This document shows positions 29,803 through 38,951 of a stretch of 64,000 nucleotides of DNA, piece by piece. The stretch comes from UBA9676 sp963741615 (lineage in GTDB: Bacteria; Actinomycetota; Actinomycetes; Streptosporangiales; Streptosporangiaceae): assembly GCA_963741615.1 (NCBI GenBank), contig CAVUIU010000027.1, positions 71,074-135,073 of the forward strand, written 5' to 3'. The notes under the pieces are model-generated. The model saw nothing but the letters and a program-made list of their open reading frames with translations. It did no database searches and was not told the DNA's origin. Within the stretch, counting starts at the first letter, position 1; every line of letters starts with the position of its first letter. The position numbers and the translations under genes were made by a program.

Positions 29803-30759
29803 GTGCCTGCCACGTCTGACGAACCCATCATGGGAGGCCGTCCGGGCAATCCCGGGATGGCCGGCCAGCCAGCGCCGCTGCGGCTGATGGCGGTGCACGC
29901 GCACCCCGACGACGAGTCGAGCAAGGGTGCGGCGACCATGGCGCGCTATGTCCGTTCGGGCACCGATGTCATGGTCTGCACGCTCACCGGTGGTGAGCGG
30001 GGCGACATCTTGAACAAGGCCATGGACTCACCCGAGGTGCGGGCCGACCTCACCCGGGTCCGGCGGGAGGAGATGGCCCGGGCCAGGCAGATCCTGGGCG
30101 TTGGCCAGCGGTTCCTCGGCTTCATCGATTCCGGCCTGCCCGAGGGCGACCCGCTGCCGCCGCTGCCCGAGGGCTGTTTCGCGCTGCAGAAGCTGGAGGA
30201 TGCCACCGAGCCGCTGGTCCGCGCGGTGCGGGAATTCCGGCCGCACGTGATGCTGACCTATGACGAGAACGGCGGCTACCCGCACCCCGATCACGTGATG
30301 ACCCACCAGGTCTCGGTGGAGGCGTTCGACGCCGCCGCCGACCCCGACCGCTACCCGGGCTCCGGCGAGCCCTGGCAGCCGCTCAAGCTGTACTACTTCG
30401 TCAGCTTCCACAAGGCCCGGTTCACCGCGCTGCACGAGGAGATGGAGCGGCGCGGGCTCGAGTCCCCGTACGCGGAGTGGTTCAAGCGGTGGGAGGAGCG
30501 CGCCGCCGCCCACCCGGAGCGGCCCGAGCTGGAGATCACCACCCGCGTCCCGTGCGGTGACTTCTTCGGGATCCGCGACCAGGCCCTGCTCGCCCACGCC
30601 ACCCAGATCGACCCGGCGGGTTCGTGGTTCGCCTGCCCGCTTGAGGTCCAGCAGGCGGCGTGGCCGACCGAGGACTATCACCTCGCCAGGTCGATGGTGG
30701 ATACTGAACTGCCGGAGGACGACCTGTTCGCCGGCGTCTGGGAGAGGGTGAGCGTGTGA
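29803..30759 (+). CDS. mca: Mycothiol S-conjugate amidase
   Basis: Mca cleaves mycothiol S-conjugates of electrophiles, releasing a mercapturic acid and GlcN-Ins; this detoxification enzyme is specific to mycothiol-making actinobacteria. The zinc site is HAHPDDESSKGAATMARY and the second His lies in ENGGYPHPDH. LTGGERGDILNKAMDSP and LGFIDSGLPEGDPLPPLPEGC match Mca rather than its paralogue MshB. GTG 29803 is preceded by GAGGGG and gives 318 residues; ATGs at 29830 or 29857 would remove a variable leader. The stop overlaps the next start. Confidence 0.95.
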   Translation: MPATSDEPIMGGRPGNPGMAGQPAPLRLMAVHAHPDDESSKGAATMARYVRSGTDVMVCTLTGGERGDILNKAMDSPEVRADLTRVRREEMARARQILGVGQRFLGFIDSGLPEGDPLPPLPEGCFALQKLEDATEPLVRAVREFRPHVMLTYDENGGYPHPDHVMTHQVSVEAFDAAADPDRYPGSGEPWQPLKLYYFVSFHKARFTALHEEMERRGLESPYAEWFKRWEERAAAHPERPELEITTRVPCGDFFGIRDQALLAHATQIDPAGSWFACPLEVQQAAWPTEDYHLARSMVDTELPEDDLFAGVWERVSV

Positions 30760-31034
30760 CCGTCCTGGCGGCGGCCCCGGCCAACGCCGTCGTACCCGGC
30801 ATCCTCGGGTTCCTCGTCGTGGCCGGGATGGCCATTGCGCTGTTCTTCCTGCTGCGCTCGATGAACAAGCAGCTCCGCAAGGTGGTCGGCGGCCCGGGGT
30901 GGCGTCAGCGCGCCCAGGACGGCCAGCCTGGCCCGGCGGCCGGACCGGACGGCATGCAGAACGGAGCCGGCGGGGACTGGCCAGCCGCACAGGCTGACCC
31001 GCCACGGGGTCAGGGCGCCAGCACCAGCCCGTAG
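30756..31034 (+). CDS. Small single-pass membrane protein
   Basis: A 92-residue protein with one hydrophobic segment (GILGFLVVAGMAIALFFLL, about residues 15-33), then a basic stretch NKQLRKVV and a Gly/Pro/Gln-rich tail. GTG 30756 overlaps the mca stop, so it is co-translated with mca; this pairing is common in actinobacteria and the product has no known function. Its 3' end overlaps the convergent acetyltransferase gene by about 25 bases. Confidence 0.8.
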   Translation: MTVLAAAPANAVVPGILGFLVVAGMAIALFFLLRSMNKQLRKVVGGPGWRQRAQDGQPGPAAGPDGMQNGAGGDWPAAQADPPRGQGASTSP

Positions 31035-31524
31035 GCAAGCAGGATCAGCCCGGCTTCCGGGGACCAGTCGCGATCGGGCAGCCGGCCGAACCCGGCGCGG
31101 GTGTACAGATGGTGGGCGGCGCGCATGCCGGGCTCGGTCAGCAGCAGCAGGTGCCGGACCCGCGCAGGCAGGCCCGGTCGATCACGGCGGTCACCAGTGC
31201 GGCGCCGATACCCCGGCCCCGGGCGTGCGGGGCGACCGCCAGCGCCCGTATCTCGGCCTCCCCCGGCCCGCGCACCACGTTCCCGCTGGGCCAGTGCTGG
31301 AGCATCACGGTGCCCACCACCTGCCCGCCGTCGACGGCGGCAAGCACCTCGTCGGTACCGTCGGCCCCCTCGGCCCCCTCGGCCCCGAGCGCGCGCAGCG
31401 TGGCCGCGTACCGCGACGTCGCCGGCAGGAACCCGTCCGCGCGGTAAGCGGTCACCCGCAGGTCCCCGATGCCGGTGAGCTCTTCCGGCCGCGCGTCACG
31501 CACGATCACCCCATGCTCAGCCAC
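31010..31524 (-). pseudogene. GNAT N-acetyltransferase with -1 frameshift
   Basis: The GTG start at 31524 reads VAEHGVIVRDARPEELTGIG and continues to the acetyl-CoA loop (EIRALAVAPHARGRGIGAAL), then hits an in-frame stop at 31138-31140. The expected remainder (RHLLLLTEPGMRAAHHLYTR, then AGFGRLPDRDW, ending at the stop at 31010-31012) is present in the -1 frame. One extra base between about 31141 and 31175 restores a full protein of about 171 residues. A GAEGAEGADG insertion reflects a GGCCCCCTC repeat. It is either a real frameshift or a sequence error; several nearby genes show the same defect. Confidence 0.8.
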
Positions 31525-31638
31525 CCTGTGCTTAACCGGCCCGCCGCGGTGCGCATTCCGCGGCGCCCACCGGCTGGGTACCCTGAGCGATGGCCGCCCC
31601 TTGGCGGGGAGTTCGCAGCCGGAAGCGCGGAGGAACGA

Positions 31639-31971
31639 ATGAATCAGGGCGGCTCTGTGCCCCAGGTGCCGGCGGCGGCGGTGCCGTCCGAGGCGTTCCT
31701 GCTGGACGTGCGGGAAGCCGATGAGTGGGCGGCCGGACATGTGCCTGGCGCTCTGCACATCCCCCTCGGCGAGCTTGCTGCCCGCTACCTGGAGATCGAC
31801 CGTGCCAGCACGCTCTACGTGATCTGCCGGTCGGGGGTGCGCTCGGATCAGGCCGCGCAGGCACTGGCCGGCGCGGGCTGGCAGGCGAGCAACGTGGCGG
31901 ACGGCATGGTCGGCTGGCACGCCGCGGGCCGCCCCATGACGAGCGAGTCCGGCCAGCCGTTCGTGGCCTGA
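31639..31971 (+). CDS. Rhodanese-like domain protein
   Basis: A 110-residue single rhodanese domain: LLDVREADEWAAGHVPGALH, then IPLGELAARY, and the active-site loop VICRSGVRSD with the catalytic Cys. Such proteins transfer sulphane sulphur (thiosulphate or persulphide) to acceptors. ATG 31639 follows GGAGGAAC. It stands alone between a disrupted acetyltransferase and an aldo/keto reductase. Confidence 0.92.
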   Translation: MNQGGSVPQVPAAAVPSEAFLLDVREADEWAAGHVPGALHIPLGELAARYLEIDRASTLYVICRSGVRSDQAAQALAGAGWQASNVADGMVGWHAAGRPMTSESGQPFVA

Positions 31972-32172
31972 CCGGCGGCCGGTGTCTCAGCTGGGTCCAG
32001 CCGGCTGACCTCGCTGGCGGTGAGCACCAGGCGGGCCACCCGGACCGGGCCGGGCCGGCCCGGGGGTGGACCCGGCCCGCTGGCGGAACTCGATCCGGGC
32101 ACTGGCCGGGCTCGTGGCAGAAGCGGTCTTTATTACGCTGTATGTCAGGAGACCAGCGATCATGAGGTGATC

Positions 32173-33153
32173 ATGGAGTACGTCAACCTTGGCTCGACGG
32201 GCCTGCGCGTATCACGCGTGTGTCTCGGGATGATGAGCTTCGGGAACGACAGCGAACGTCCGTGGGTCCTCGATGAGGACGCGGCGGAGCCGCTCGTCCG
32301 TGCGGCAGCCGACGGCGGCGTCATCTTCTACGACACGGCGGACGTCTACTCGGGCGGGGCGAGCGAGGTGGCAACCGGCCGGCTGCTCGGCAAGCTCTTC
32401 CAGCGCGATGACGTGGTCGTGGCCACGAAGGTGTTCATGCCGATGGGGGACGGCGAGAACGCCAAGGGCCTGTCCCGTAAGCACATCCTGTCCGCGATCG
32501 ACGCATCGCTGCGGCGGCTGGGCATGGATTACGTCAACCTCTACCAGATCCACCGCTGGGATCGGCGCACGCCGATCGAGGAGACCATGGGGGCGCTGCA
32601 CGACGTGGTCAGGTCCGGAAAGGCCCGCTACATCGGTGCGAGCAGCATGTTCGCCTGGCAGTTCGCGAAGGCCCAGCACGTCGCAGAGCGGTACGGCTGG
32701 ACCCGGTTCGTCTCCATGCAGAACCACTACAACCTGCTCTACCGCGAGGAAGAGCGCGAGATGATCCCGCAGTGCCTCGACCAGGGCGTCGCCGTGATTC
32801 CGTGGAGCCCGCTGGCCAGGGGTGTGCTGGCCGGCAACCGGACCCGGGAAGGCGAGCGCCGGACCACCCGGTCGAACTCCGACCCGTTCGGCGACAGCCT
32901 CTACGACCAGCCTTCTGACTTCGACGTGGTCAACGCGGTCACCGAGGTTGCCGCGGGCCGTGGCGTCCACGCCGCCCAGGTGGCCCTGGCCTGGCTGCTG
33001 CAGCGGCCTGGTGTGACCGCCCCGATCGTGGGCGCGACCAAGCCCGGCCACATCGAGGACGCGCTCGCCGCCGAGAAGCTGCAGCTGGCCGAGGACGAGA
33101 TCAGCCGTCTCGAGGCCCCCTACGCCCCCCACCCCGTCCTCGGCCACCAGTAG
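32173..33153 (+). CDS. Aldo/keto reductase
   Basis: A 326-residue (alpha/beta)8 NADPH-dependent oxidoreductase. The catalytic tetrad is visible: Asp and Tyr in FYDTADVYSGGASE, Lys in VVATKVF, His in YQIHRWD. Cofactor-binding segments include IPWSPLARGVLAG and PIVGATKPGHIEDAL near the C-terminus. The carbonyl substrate is unknown. ATG 32173 is preceded by GAGGTGATC. The 201 bases upstream contain no gene. A small disrupted gene overlaps its 3' end on the other strand. Confidence 0.93.
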   Translation: MEYVNLGSTGLRVSRVCLGMMSFGNDSERPWVLDEDAAEPLVRAAADGGVIFYDTADVYSGGASEVATGRLLGKLFQRDDVVVATKVFMPMGDGENAKGLSRKHILSAIDASLRRLGMDYVNLYQIHRWDRRTPIEETMGALHDVVRSGKARYIGASSMFAWQFAKAQHVAERYGWTRFVSMQNHYNLLYREEEREMIPQCLDQGVAVIPWSPLARGVLAGNRTREGERRTTRSNSDPFGDSLYDQPSDFDVVNAVTEVAAGRGVHAAQVALAWLLQRPGVTAPIVGATKPGHIEDALAAEKLQLAEDEISRLEAPYAPHPVLGHQ

Positions 33154-33451
33154 CGGGAGCGTAAAGATCACCGGAGGGTGAGCCGGCGGACGCGCCCCGA
33201 ACCAGTTCCGGCTGGCTCAGCGGGGGCCGCCGGCCGCGGCGGAGACCACGGCTGCCTCGTCGGCGGACATCGGCGGGTGGCACGGTCATCTCAATGACCA
33301 CGGGGCAGGCACCCTCCGGCGTGCGCAGCACGGCAAGGGCATCGAAGAACCAATACCCGGGCCCTTCGCCCGTCGCTGTCCTGCTGGCGTGCCGTGCCAG
33401 TGTCGCGCCATCGTCCACCGTGGTCACTGTCAGGTCTGTCATGTCGGTCAT
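33101..33451 (-). pseudogene. Small unknown protein, probably frameshifted (cupin-like N-terminus)
   Basis: ATG 33451 has a strong GGGAGGGAACC ribosome site, so a real gene starts here. The product reads TDMTDLTVTTVDDGATLARH, then GEGPGYWFFDALAVLRTPEG, then VVIEMTVPP, resembling the N-terminus of small cupin proteins. After this the frame becomes Arg-rich and unnatural and runs into the aldo/keto reductase gene. In the +1 frame the sequence continues PMSADEAAVVSAAAGGPR and stops at 33217-33219, which avoids the overlap. One surplus C in a CCC run near 33278 would explain it. The cupin assignment is weak. Confidence 0.45.
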
Positions 33452-33516
33452 GGTTCCCTCCCTGGTGGTGTGTCTCGTCGGCGTCCCGGGCCGGGACAAG
33501 GCTGCTGGCCTGGCGT

Positions 33517-34134
33517 TCAGTCCGGCGGCGGGTGATTCCCGTGCGCCGACCCGTAGGAGTCCCGCAGCCCGGCCAGCATCGCCCTGATGGCGAGCTCCAT
33601 GGTCTCGGCGGCCGCGCTGGCGTCCATCCCCCAGAAGGAGCGCAGCAGCTCCCAGGCGGGCGCCGAGTAGAGCACCTGCAGCGCGGCCGCGATCTGGGTG
33701 CGGACCCGCTCGGGTGCGCCGGGCACCGCGTGGCCGGCGCAGGCCTGGAACATCACCTGCCGCTGGGGCTGCTGGCGCAGCCGGACCGCGAGCCCCTGGC
33801 GGGAGTGCAGCATCGCCTGGATGAGCGGCGCGCCGGCGTCGAATCCGGCGAAGGATCCCCGCATGGCCGCGACCAGCTCGTCCTCGCTCGCGGCCAGGAA
33901 GTCGGCGTGCGTCAGATGGCCGATGATCCAGTCCCAGAGCCCCTCTTCCAGGTCAGCCTTGGCCGGGAAGTGCCGGTAGACGGTCCGCTCCTGGACCCCT
34001 GCCGCTTCCGCCACGCCGCCGTAGGTCAGGTCTTCCCCGGTCTCCATGATCGAGAGGCAGGCCTGGATGATCCGCTCCCGCGTCGCCGCCGCCTGCGCCT
34101 GGCGGAGCGGCGAGTGATACGCGGCGCTGTTCAT
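33517..34134 (-). CDS. TetR family regulator
   Basis: A 205-residue regulator with the TetR helix-turn-helix (RERIIQACLSIMETGEDLTY, then GGVAEAAGVQERTVYRHFPA). The C-terminal half is Gln/Arg-rich around the middle (RLRQQPQRQVMFQ) and helical. A perfect 9+3+9 palindrome overlaps its own start codon (34132-34152), so autorepression is likely. The small disrupted gene at 33101-33451 lies 65 bases downstream on the same strand and may be its target. The ligand is unknown. Confidence 0.9.
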   Translation of the reverse strand: MNSAAYHSPLRQAQAAATRERIIQACLSIMETGEDLTYGGVAEAAGVQERTVYRHFPAKADLEEGLWDWIIGHLTHADFLAASEDELVAAMRGSFAGFDAGAPLIQAMLHSRQGLAVRLRQQPQRQVMFQACAGHAVPGAPERVRTQIAAALQVLYSAPAWELLRSFWGMDASAAAETMELAIRAMLAGLRDSYGSAHGNHPPPD

Positions 34135-34152
34135 GTCAGTAAGACTGACATG
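34132..34152. promoter_or_regulatory. Palindromic operator over the TetR start codon
   Basis: CATGTCAGT-AAG-ACTGACATG, perfect 9-bp arms around 3 bases. The left arm includes the start codon of the minus-strand TetR gene. Binding there would block its own transcription or translation start. Confidence 0.65.
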
Positions 34153-34159
34153 AAGTTAG

Positions 34160-34888
34160 CTAGGCTGTCAACGGACCGGAGGTAGGGAGGGGGGCGAGGC
34201 CGACGAGTGCGGCCAGTTCCGCGAGGGTGATCTCGAACATCGGGGCCGCGTCGTCCAGCGCGAAGTGCAGGTGGCCGAAGACCTCGAGACTCACCATTCC
34301 GTACAGGCGCACCCAGCAGCGCAGGAAGGTGAGTCCCGCCCCGAGCGGCAGGTCGACCCCGAGCAGGTCCCGGTAGTGCGCCAGCTGATCACGCAGGCCC
34401 GGGTCGATCTCCTCGTCGGAGGGCACGGGGAACGGGTGCCTGTCCCACAGCTCCAGGAACAGCGCGAAGAAGGTGCCGCTGAACTTCGCCGCGCAGTCGT
34501 CGATCACATCGTCGTGCACGGCTTCCAGGCCCGGCAGCGGCGTGCCGAAGAGCAGGCCGAACTCCTCCTTGTGGCCGAGCGACCAGCGGCGGAACTCCCC
34601 GCAGGCGGCGACGAGCTTCACCGCCATGTCGCCGCCGCTCTCCTCGCCGGCCGCGATGATCGCGCGGTGGATGTCGTCGGCGATCTCCTCGAAGATGTCG
34701 GCGACGACATGCTTGAGCAGATCCTCGTGGCTGCCGAAGTACCGGTACAGGGCAGGGGCGGTCATGCCCATCTCGCGCGCGATCGCCCGCAGCGACACCG
34801 CCGACGGGCCCTCAGCCACCAGGATGCGCCTGGCGGTCTGCTTGATCTCGACGGTGGTCGCGGCCCGGACGCGGTCACGCCGGCTCAC
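34160..34888 (-). CDS. TetR/AcrR family regulator with WHG-type C-terminal domain
   Basis: A 242-residue regulator: HTH region IKQTARRILVAEGPSAVSLR, then AIAREMGMTAPALYRYFGSH, and a C-terminal domain with WSLGHKEEFGLLFGTPLPG and WVRLYGMVSLEVFGHLHFAL, as in the WHG-type TetR family. GTG 34888 begins SRRDRVRAATTVEIK, matching usual N-termini; a TTG at 34930 would add 14 residues with no ribosome site. Divergent from the MMPL transporter, with a perfect palindrome in the shared promoter, so it likely represses that transporter. Confidence 0.9.
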   Translation of the reverse strand: MSRRDRVRAATTVEIKQTARRILVAEGPSAVSLRAIAREMGMTAPALYRYFGSHEDLLKHVVADIFEEIADDIHRAIIAAGEESGGDMAVKLVAACGEFRRWSLGHKEEFGLLFGTPLPGLEAVHDDVIDDCAAKFSGTFFALFLELWDRHPFPVPSDEEIDPGLRDQLAHYRDLLGVDLPLGAGLTFLRCWVRLYGMVSLEVFGHLHFALDDAAPMFEITLAELAALVGLAPLPTSGPLTA

Positions 34889-34974
34889 TGCCTGGACCAC
34901 GTGGCCCCCAATCCTGAATGGGCTTGACAACCGTGAATAGTGTATGCCAAGTTAACACTGTTTGCAGTTTACAT

Positions 34975-34992
34975 CGTTCACCAAGGTGAACG
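34975..34992. promoter_or_regulatory. Palindromic operator between TetR and MMPL genes
   Basis: CGTTCACC-AA-GGTGAACG, perfect 8-bp arms around 2 bases, 32 bases before the MMPL ATG and 87 bases upstream of the divergent tetR start. The flanking promoter region (34925-35000) is notably A/T-rich. Confidence 0.65.
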
Positions 34993-35023
34993 ACAGGTAA
35001 CAGTCTAGCGGGCGGAGGGGCCG

Positions 35024-37242
35024 ATGTTCGAGGCATGGGGACGTTTCGTGTACCACCGTCGGCGGCTGATCCTGCTGGTAGCGGCGGTGGCCGTGGCCGC
35101 CGCGGCGCTGTGGGGAACGGGTGTGTTCGCCCGGCTGCAGTCCGGCGGGGGCTTCACCGCTCCGGGCAGCCAGAGCCAGCAGGCGAGCACCCTGGCCACG
35201 CGGGCATTCGGGCGGGACACGGCCGACGTGGTGGTGCTCTACCGCAGCCCGGCCCTGACCGTGCGCGACCCGGCCTACCGGGCCGCGGTGAGCGCCACGC
35301 TGTCCGCCCTTCCCAGAGACAAGGTCATCTCCTACCAGACGTACTGGACCACCGGGTCGCCGCTGTTCGCCGGGCGTGGCGGGCATGAGACCTATGCCGT
35401 GCTCCGGCTGGCTGGCGCCACCGACGCCGCCCAGCTGAAGACCTACCAGGCCATCAGCGGCAGGCTCGGCGCCCCGGGCCTGACCGAGCAGGCAGGCGGC
35501 CAGATCCCGACCGAGCGAGCCATCAACAAGGAAGTCACCGCTGACATCGGCCGGGCCGAGGGGATCTCCATGCCGGTGCTGCTCATCCTGCTGCTGGTCA
35601 TCTTCGGCAGCCTGGCCGCCGCCAGCCTGCCGCTGGCGATCGGCGGGATAGGCATCCTCGGCTCGTTCGCCGCGCTGCGCCTGCTGACCCTGGTCACCGA
35701 CGTGTCCATCTACTCCATCAACATCACCACCATCCTCGGCCTGGGCCTGGCCATCGACTACGGCCTGTTCATGGTCGCCCGGTTCCGGGAGGAACTGCGC
35801 GGCCAGCCCTCGGTGGAGGAGGCCCTGGCCCGGACCGTTTCCACGGCCGGACGTACGGTCGCCGTGTCCGGCGTCACCGTCGCGGTCGCCCTGGCCAGCC
35901 TGATGCTCTTCCCCGAGATGTTCCTGCGCTCCATGGGTTACGGCGGCGTGGCGACCGTCGCCGTGGACATGCTGGCCGCGCTGACCGTGATGCCCGCCCT
36001 GCTCGCGGTGCTCGGCTACCGGGTCAACGCGCTGCGCATCCGCGGCAGGCGCGGTGGGCAGGGCCGGAACCGCCCGGCCACGGCTGAGGCCGGCGGCACC
36101 TGGTACCGCATCGCGCGCAGCGTCATGCGCCGGCCGGTTGCCTACGTGGCCGTGATCGTCGTGGTGCTGCTCGCGCTCGGCTCCCCGTTCCGGTCCATCA
36201 CCTGGGGCGGCACGGACGCCCGCGCCCTGCCGGCGACCGCGGCGCCGCGGCTGGTGTCGCAGGCGCTGGCCCGCGACTTCCCGGCCAATGCGACGACCCC
36301 GGTCGAGGCGGTGGTCCAGTTCGCCGGGCCGGCGGGGCGGCCGGCGCCCCCGCCCGGCGGGCCGCCCTGGCCGGCTACCTGACCCGCCTGGAGCAGGTTC
36401 CCGGTGTCGTCACCGGGCAGGTGACCGCCGCCGCGGGCACGGTGGCCCGGGTGGACCTTCGTTATGCAGCCGATTCTGGGTCCGCGGCGGCGCGGGCGCT
36501 GGTGACGCGGGTGCGCGCGGTGCCGCCGCCGGCCGGGGCGCGGGTCGACGTGGGCGGCGTCACCGCGCAGCTCGTGGACGAACTGGCCAGCCTCGGCCAC
36601 ACGCTGCCCTGGATGGCGCTGGTGGTCGCGCTCGCCACGTTCGTGCTGCTGTTCCTGGCGTTCGGGTCTGTGGTCCTGCCGGTCAAGGCCATCGTGATGA
36701 ACGCGGCGTCGCTGACCGCCACGTTCGGCGCGGTCGTGTGGATCTTCCAGGAGGGGCACCTGTCCGGGCTGCTGCGGTTCACACCGACCGGGACCATCGA
36801 CCCCACCATGCCGATCCTGATGCTGGCGATCATCTTCGGCCTGTCCATGGACTACGAGGTGTTCCTGCTGTCCCGGGTCCGTGAGCGATACGACCTCACC
36901 GGGGACAACACCGCGGCGGTGGCGGGGGGCCTGCAGCGAACCGGCGGGATCATCACCAGCCTGGCGCTGCTGCTGGTGATCGTGGTCGGCGCGTTCTCGG
37001 CGTCCGGCATCACGTTCATCAAGCTGATGGGCGTCGGCATGATCATCGCCCTGGTGGTGGACGCCACCATCATCCGGGTGCTGCTGGTGCCGGCCACCAT
37101 GCGGCTGCTGGGGCGGGCGAACTGGTGGGCGCCGCGCCCGCTGCGCCGCCTGTACGCGCGCTATGGCATCCGGGAGGAGGGCAGCCTCCCGCCCGCGCCG
37201 CACCGGCTGCCGGTACCGCAGCGCGTGGGCGACCCCGCCTAA
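35024..37242 (+). pseudogene. MMPL/RND family transporter with internal -1 frameshift
   Basis: A membrane transporter of the MMPL (RND) family, about 739 residues if repaired. The first part (35024-36382) has an N-terminal helix, a periplasmic loop, five helices (MPVLLILLLVIFGSLAAASL onward) and the LGLAIDYGLFMVARFREEL motif. The frame then breaks: the continuation AALAGYLTRLEQVPGVVTGQ, a second periplasmic loop and the second helix bundle with FGLSMDYEVFLLSRVRERY lie in another frame ending at 37242. One missing base between about 36322 and 36360, in a GC-only run, joins the two. Both halves are otherwise intact, which argues for a recent lesion or sequence error. The divergent TetR gene is the likely repressor. 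Confidence 0.88.
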
Positions 37243-37257
37243 GGGTGGGCCACCTTT

Positions 37258-37298
37258 CGTGGTGGGTTCTATGTGTCAGGCGCATACAACCCACCACG
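37258..37298. terminator. Bidirectional hairpin terminator
   Basis: CGTGGTGGGTT at 37258-37268 pairs perfectly with AACCCACCACG at 37288-37298. The loop itself forms a smaller stem (TATGTG with CGCATA). It lies between the convergent MMPL gene and the gene at 37328-37702, and can serve both strands. Confidence 0.75.
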
Positions 37299-37327
37299 AT
37301 CAAGGTCTGGGCGCCGCGCCCGCGGCG

Positions 37328-37702
37328 CTAGCGGTAGCGGAAACCGTCCCGGAACCGGCGGAACAGCCCACCTTCGGGGGCCAGGGCCGGGCCGGGCGGG
37401 GGCGCTTCCGCGCGCTCGCGGCCGATGGGCTGGTCGTAGTCGGCCCGGGCGATCGCGTCGATCACCTGCTCTTCGGTGAAGTCCTCCGAGCCCTCGATCT
37501 CGGGTACGTACCCGACGAGATCGCCGTCCTGCATGACCTGGGCCTCAAGCCCGGCCGTCCCGTCGGTGTCCCATTCCGCCTCGCGCCCGTCGGGCAGGGA
37601 CACCCGCACGCCGAACTGGTAGGTGCTGACCTCGGCGAAGTGCGCGTTGATGCCGCGGGCGCGAAGGGCGTCGGCGACCCGGCGGGCATGGTTCTCCTCC
37701 AT
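37328..37702 (-). CDS. Conserved hypothetical protein
   Basis: A 124-residue protein starting EENHARRVADALRARGINAH, then STYQFGVRVSLPDGREAEWD, and EDFTEEQVIDAIARADYDQP, with a basic C-terminus FRRFRDGFRYR. The pattern suggests a small alpha/beta fold typical of conserved actinobacterial hypotheticals. No function is known to me. ATG 37702 is preceded by GGGGCG. The long in-frame extension upstream is the shadow of the next gene and is not used. Confidence 0.75.
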   Translation of the reverse strand: MEENHARRVADALRARGINAHFAEVSTYQFGVRVSLPDGREAEWDTDGTAGLEAQVMQDGDLVGYVPEIEGSEDFTEEQVIDAIARADYDQPIGRERAEAPPPGPALAPEGGLFRRFRDGFRYR

Positions 37703-37770
37703 CGCCCCAAAATACGTGCCCGGCACGACTGGAGCGGCCGCAACGGGCGACCGGGCCCGGGGTGCCCGCC

Positions 37771-38676
37771 TCAGCCGCCCGGCGGGTGTGCGCGGAGGAA
37801 GGCGGCGATGACTTCCCCGAGCCGCTCTCCGTCGTCCTCCTGCAGGAAGTGACCGGCACCCGCGATCACCGGGTGCTCCAGACCGGCGGCCCCGGGGATG
37901 GCGCGCTTCAGGATGGGGGCCATGCCGCCGGTGATCGGGTCGCGGTCGCTGAACGCGACCAGGAACGGCTTGTCCCAGGCGGCGAGCCGCTGCCAGGCAG
38001 CCCGGTTGGCCGGCGCCGCCGGGTCGTCCGGCGAGGTCGGCACCAGGCCGGGCATGGCCCGCGGCCCGGCCTGGAAGCTCTCGTCGGGGAACGGCGCGTC
38101 GTAGGCGGCGAGCACGTCGCCGGGCAGCGTGGTCTGGCAGCCGGACTGCACGAGGCGGGACACGCTGAGCGCCGGAGCGGTGCGCACCACGTCGCGGAAC
38201 CTCAGCCAGATGTCGGGCATGGGGTGGTCGCCGGTGGGCAGCCCGGTGTTGGCCGCCACCACCCGTGCGAACCGGTCCGGGTGCTCGGCGACCAGCCGCA
38301 GCCCGATCAGGCCGCCCCAGTCCTGCCCGACCAGGGTCAGCCCGTGCAGGTCCAGCCGGTCGAAGGCGAAGGCCCGGACCCACTCCACGTGCCGCGCGTA
38401 GCTGTGATCGCCGATGTCGGCCGGCTTGTCCGACCGGCCGAACCCGATCAGGTCGGCCGCGATCGCCCGGAACCCGGCACCGGCCAGCACCGGCATCACC
38501 GTCCGGTACAGGAACGACCAGCTGGGCTCCCCGTGCAGCAGCAGGACCGGCTCCCCGTCGGCCGGGCCCGCCTCCACGTAAGCCATCCGCAGATCCCCGA
38601 CACTCACATAACGGGGGTCGTAGCCGAAGCCCGGCAGGCCCGCGAAGCGATCTTCGGGGGTACGGAGCGCGCGCAC
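37771..38676 (-). CDS. Haloalkane dehalogenase-like alpha/beta hydrolase
   Basis: A 301-residue alpha/beta hydrolase. HGEPSWSFLYR (oxyanion hole plus halide-binding Trp region), the nucleophile elbow VGQDWGGLIGLR with an Asp nucleophile and second halide-binding Trp, and the catalytic His in AGAGHFLQED match haloalkane dehalogenase subfamily I. Such enzymes release halide and an alcohol from haloalkanes, but close relatives may have other substrates. The start is GTG 38676. It stands alone, 68 bases upstream of the hypothetical gene on the same strand. Confidence 0.85.
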   Translation of the reverse strand: MRALRTPEDRFAGLPGFGYDPRYVSVGDLRMAYVEAGPADGEPVLLLHGEPSWSFLYRTVMPVLAGAGFRAIAADLIGFGRSDKPADIGDHSYARHVEWVRAFAFDRLDLHGLTLVGQDWGGLIGLRLVAEHPDRFARVVAANTGLPTGDHPMPDIWLRFRDVVRTAPALSVSRLVQSGCQTTLPGDVLAAYDAPFPDESFQAGPRAMPGLVPTSPDDPAAPANRAAWQRLAAWDKPFLVAFSDRDPITGGMAPILKRAIPGAAGLEHPVIAGAGHFLQEDDGERLGEVIAAFLRAHPPGG

Positions 38677-38743
38677 CCGATCATGATGTCACGTCGGGCC
38701 GGCCGGGCGGTCCTCTATGTTGGCCGCCATGGCCGATCATCCG

Positions 38744-38876
38744 CGCCGAGGTCGAGGCCTTCGCGCAGGCCGGCCTGGTGCCGGTCCGGATCGACCAGGT
38801 GGCCGACCCGGGGAACCAGCCGACGGCCCGCCGCTGGCTGGCCGAGTTCCGCCGCCCGGGCGGCGGAGCCGGGTGA
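38744..38876 (+). other. Possible gene remnant with strong coding bias
   Basis: In one plus-strand frame 44 successive codons have almost only G or C at the third position and read RAEVEAFAQAGLVPVRIDQV, then ADPGNQPTARRWLAEFRRP, ending at TGA 38874-38876. No start codon precedes it in frame and the bias stops abruptly upstream, so it looks like the 3' end of a lost gene. A minus-strand frame 38681-38938 (ATG 38938, 85 residues) overlaps it with a plausible first 23 residues but a poor remainder. Neither is recognised. Confidence 0.25.
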
Positions 38877-38951
38877 CGGCCCGCGGCGTACAGCTCCTTC
38901 AGCAGTTCTGTGGCCCGGTGCTGGGCATCCTCGCTCATGACCGGCGTCTTG

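Noticed and set aside
36322..36382. Programmed ribosomal frameshift in the MMPL gene
   Set aside because: No slippery heptamer or downstream pseudoknot is evident, and similar single-base breaks occur in unrelated neighbouring genes, which suggests sequence error.
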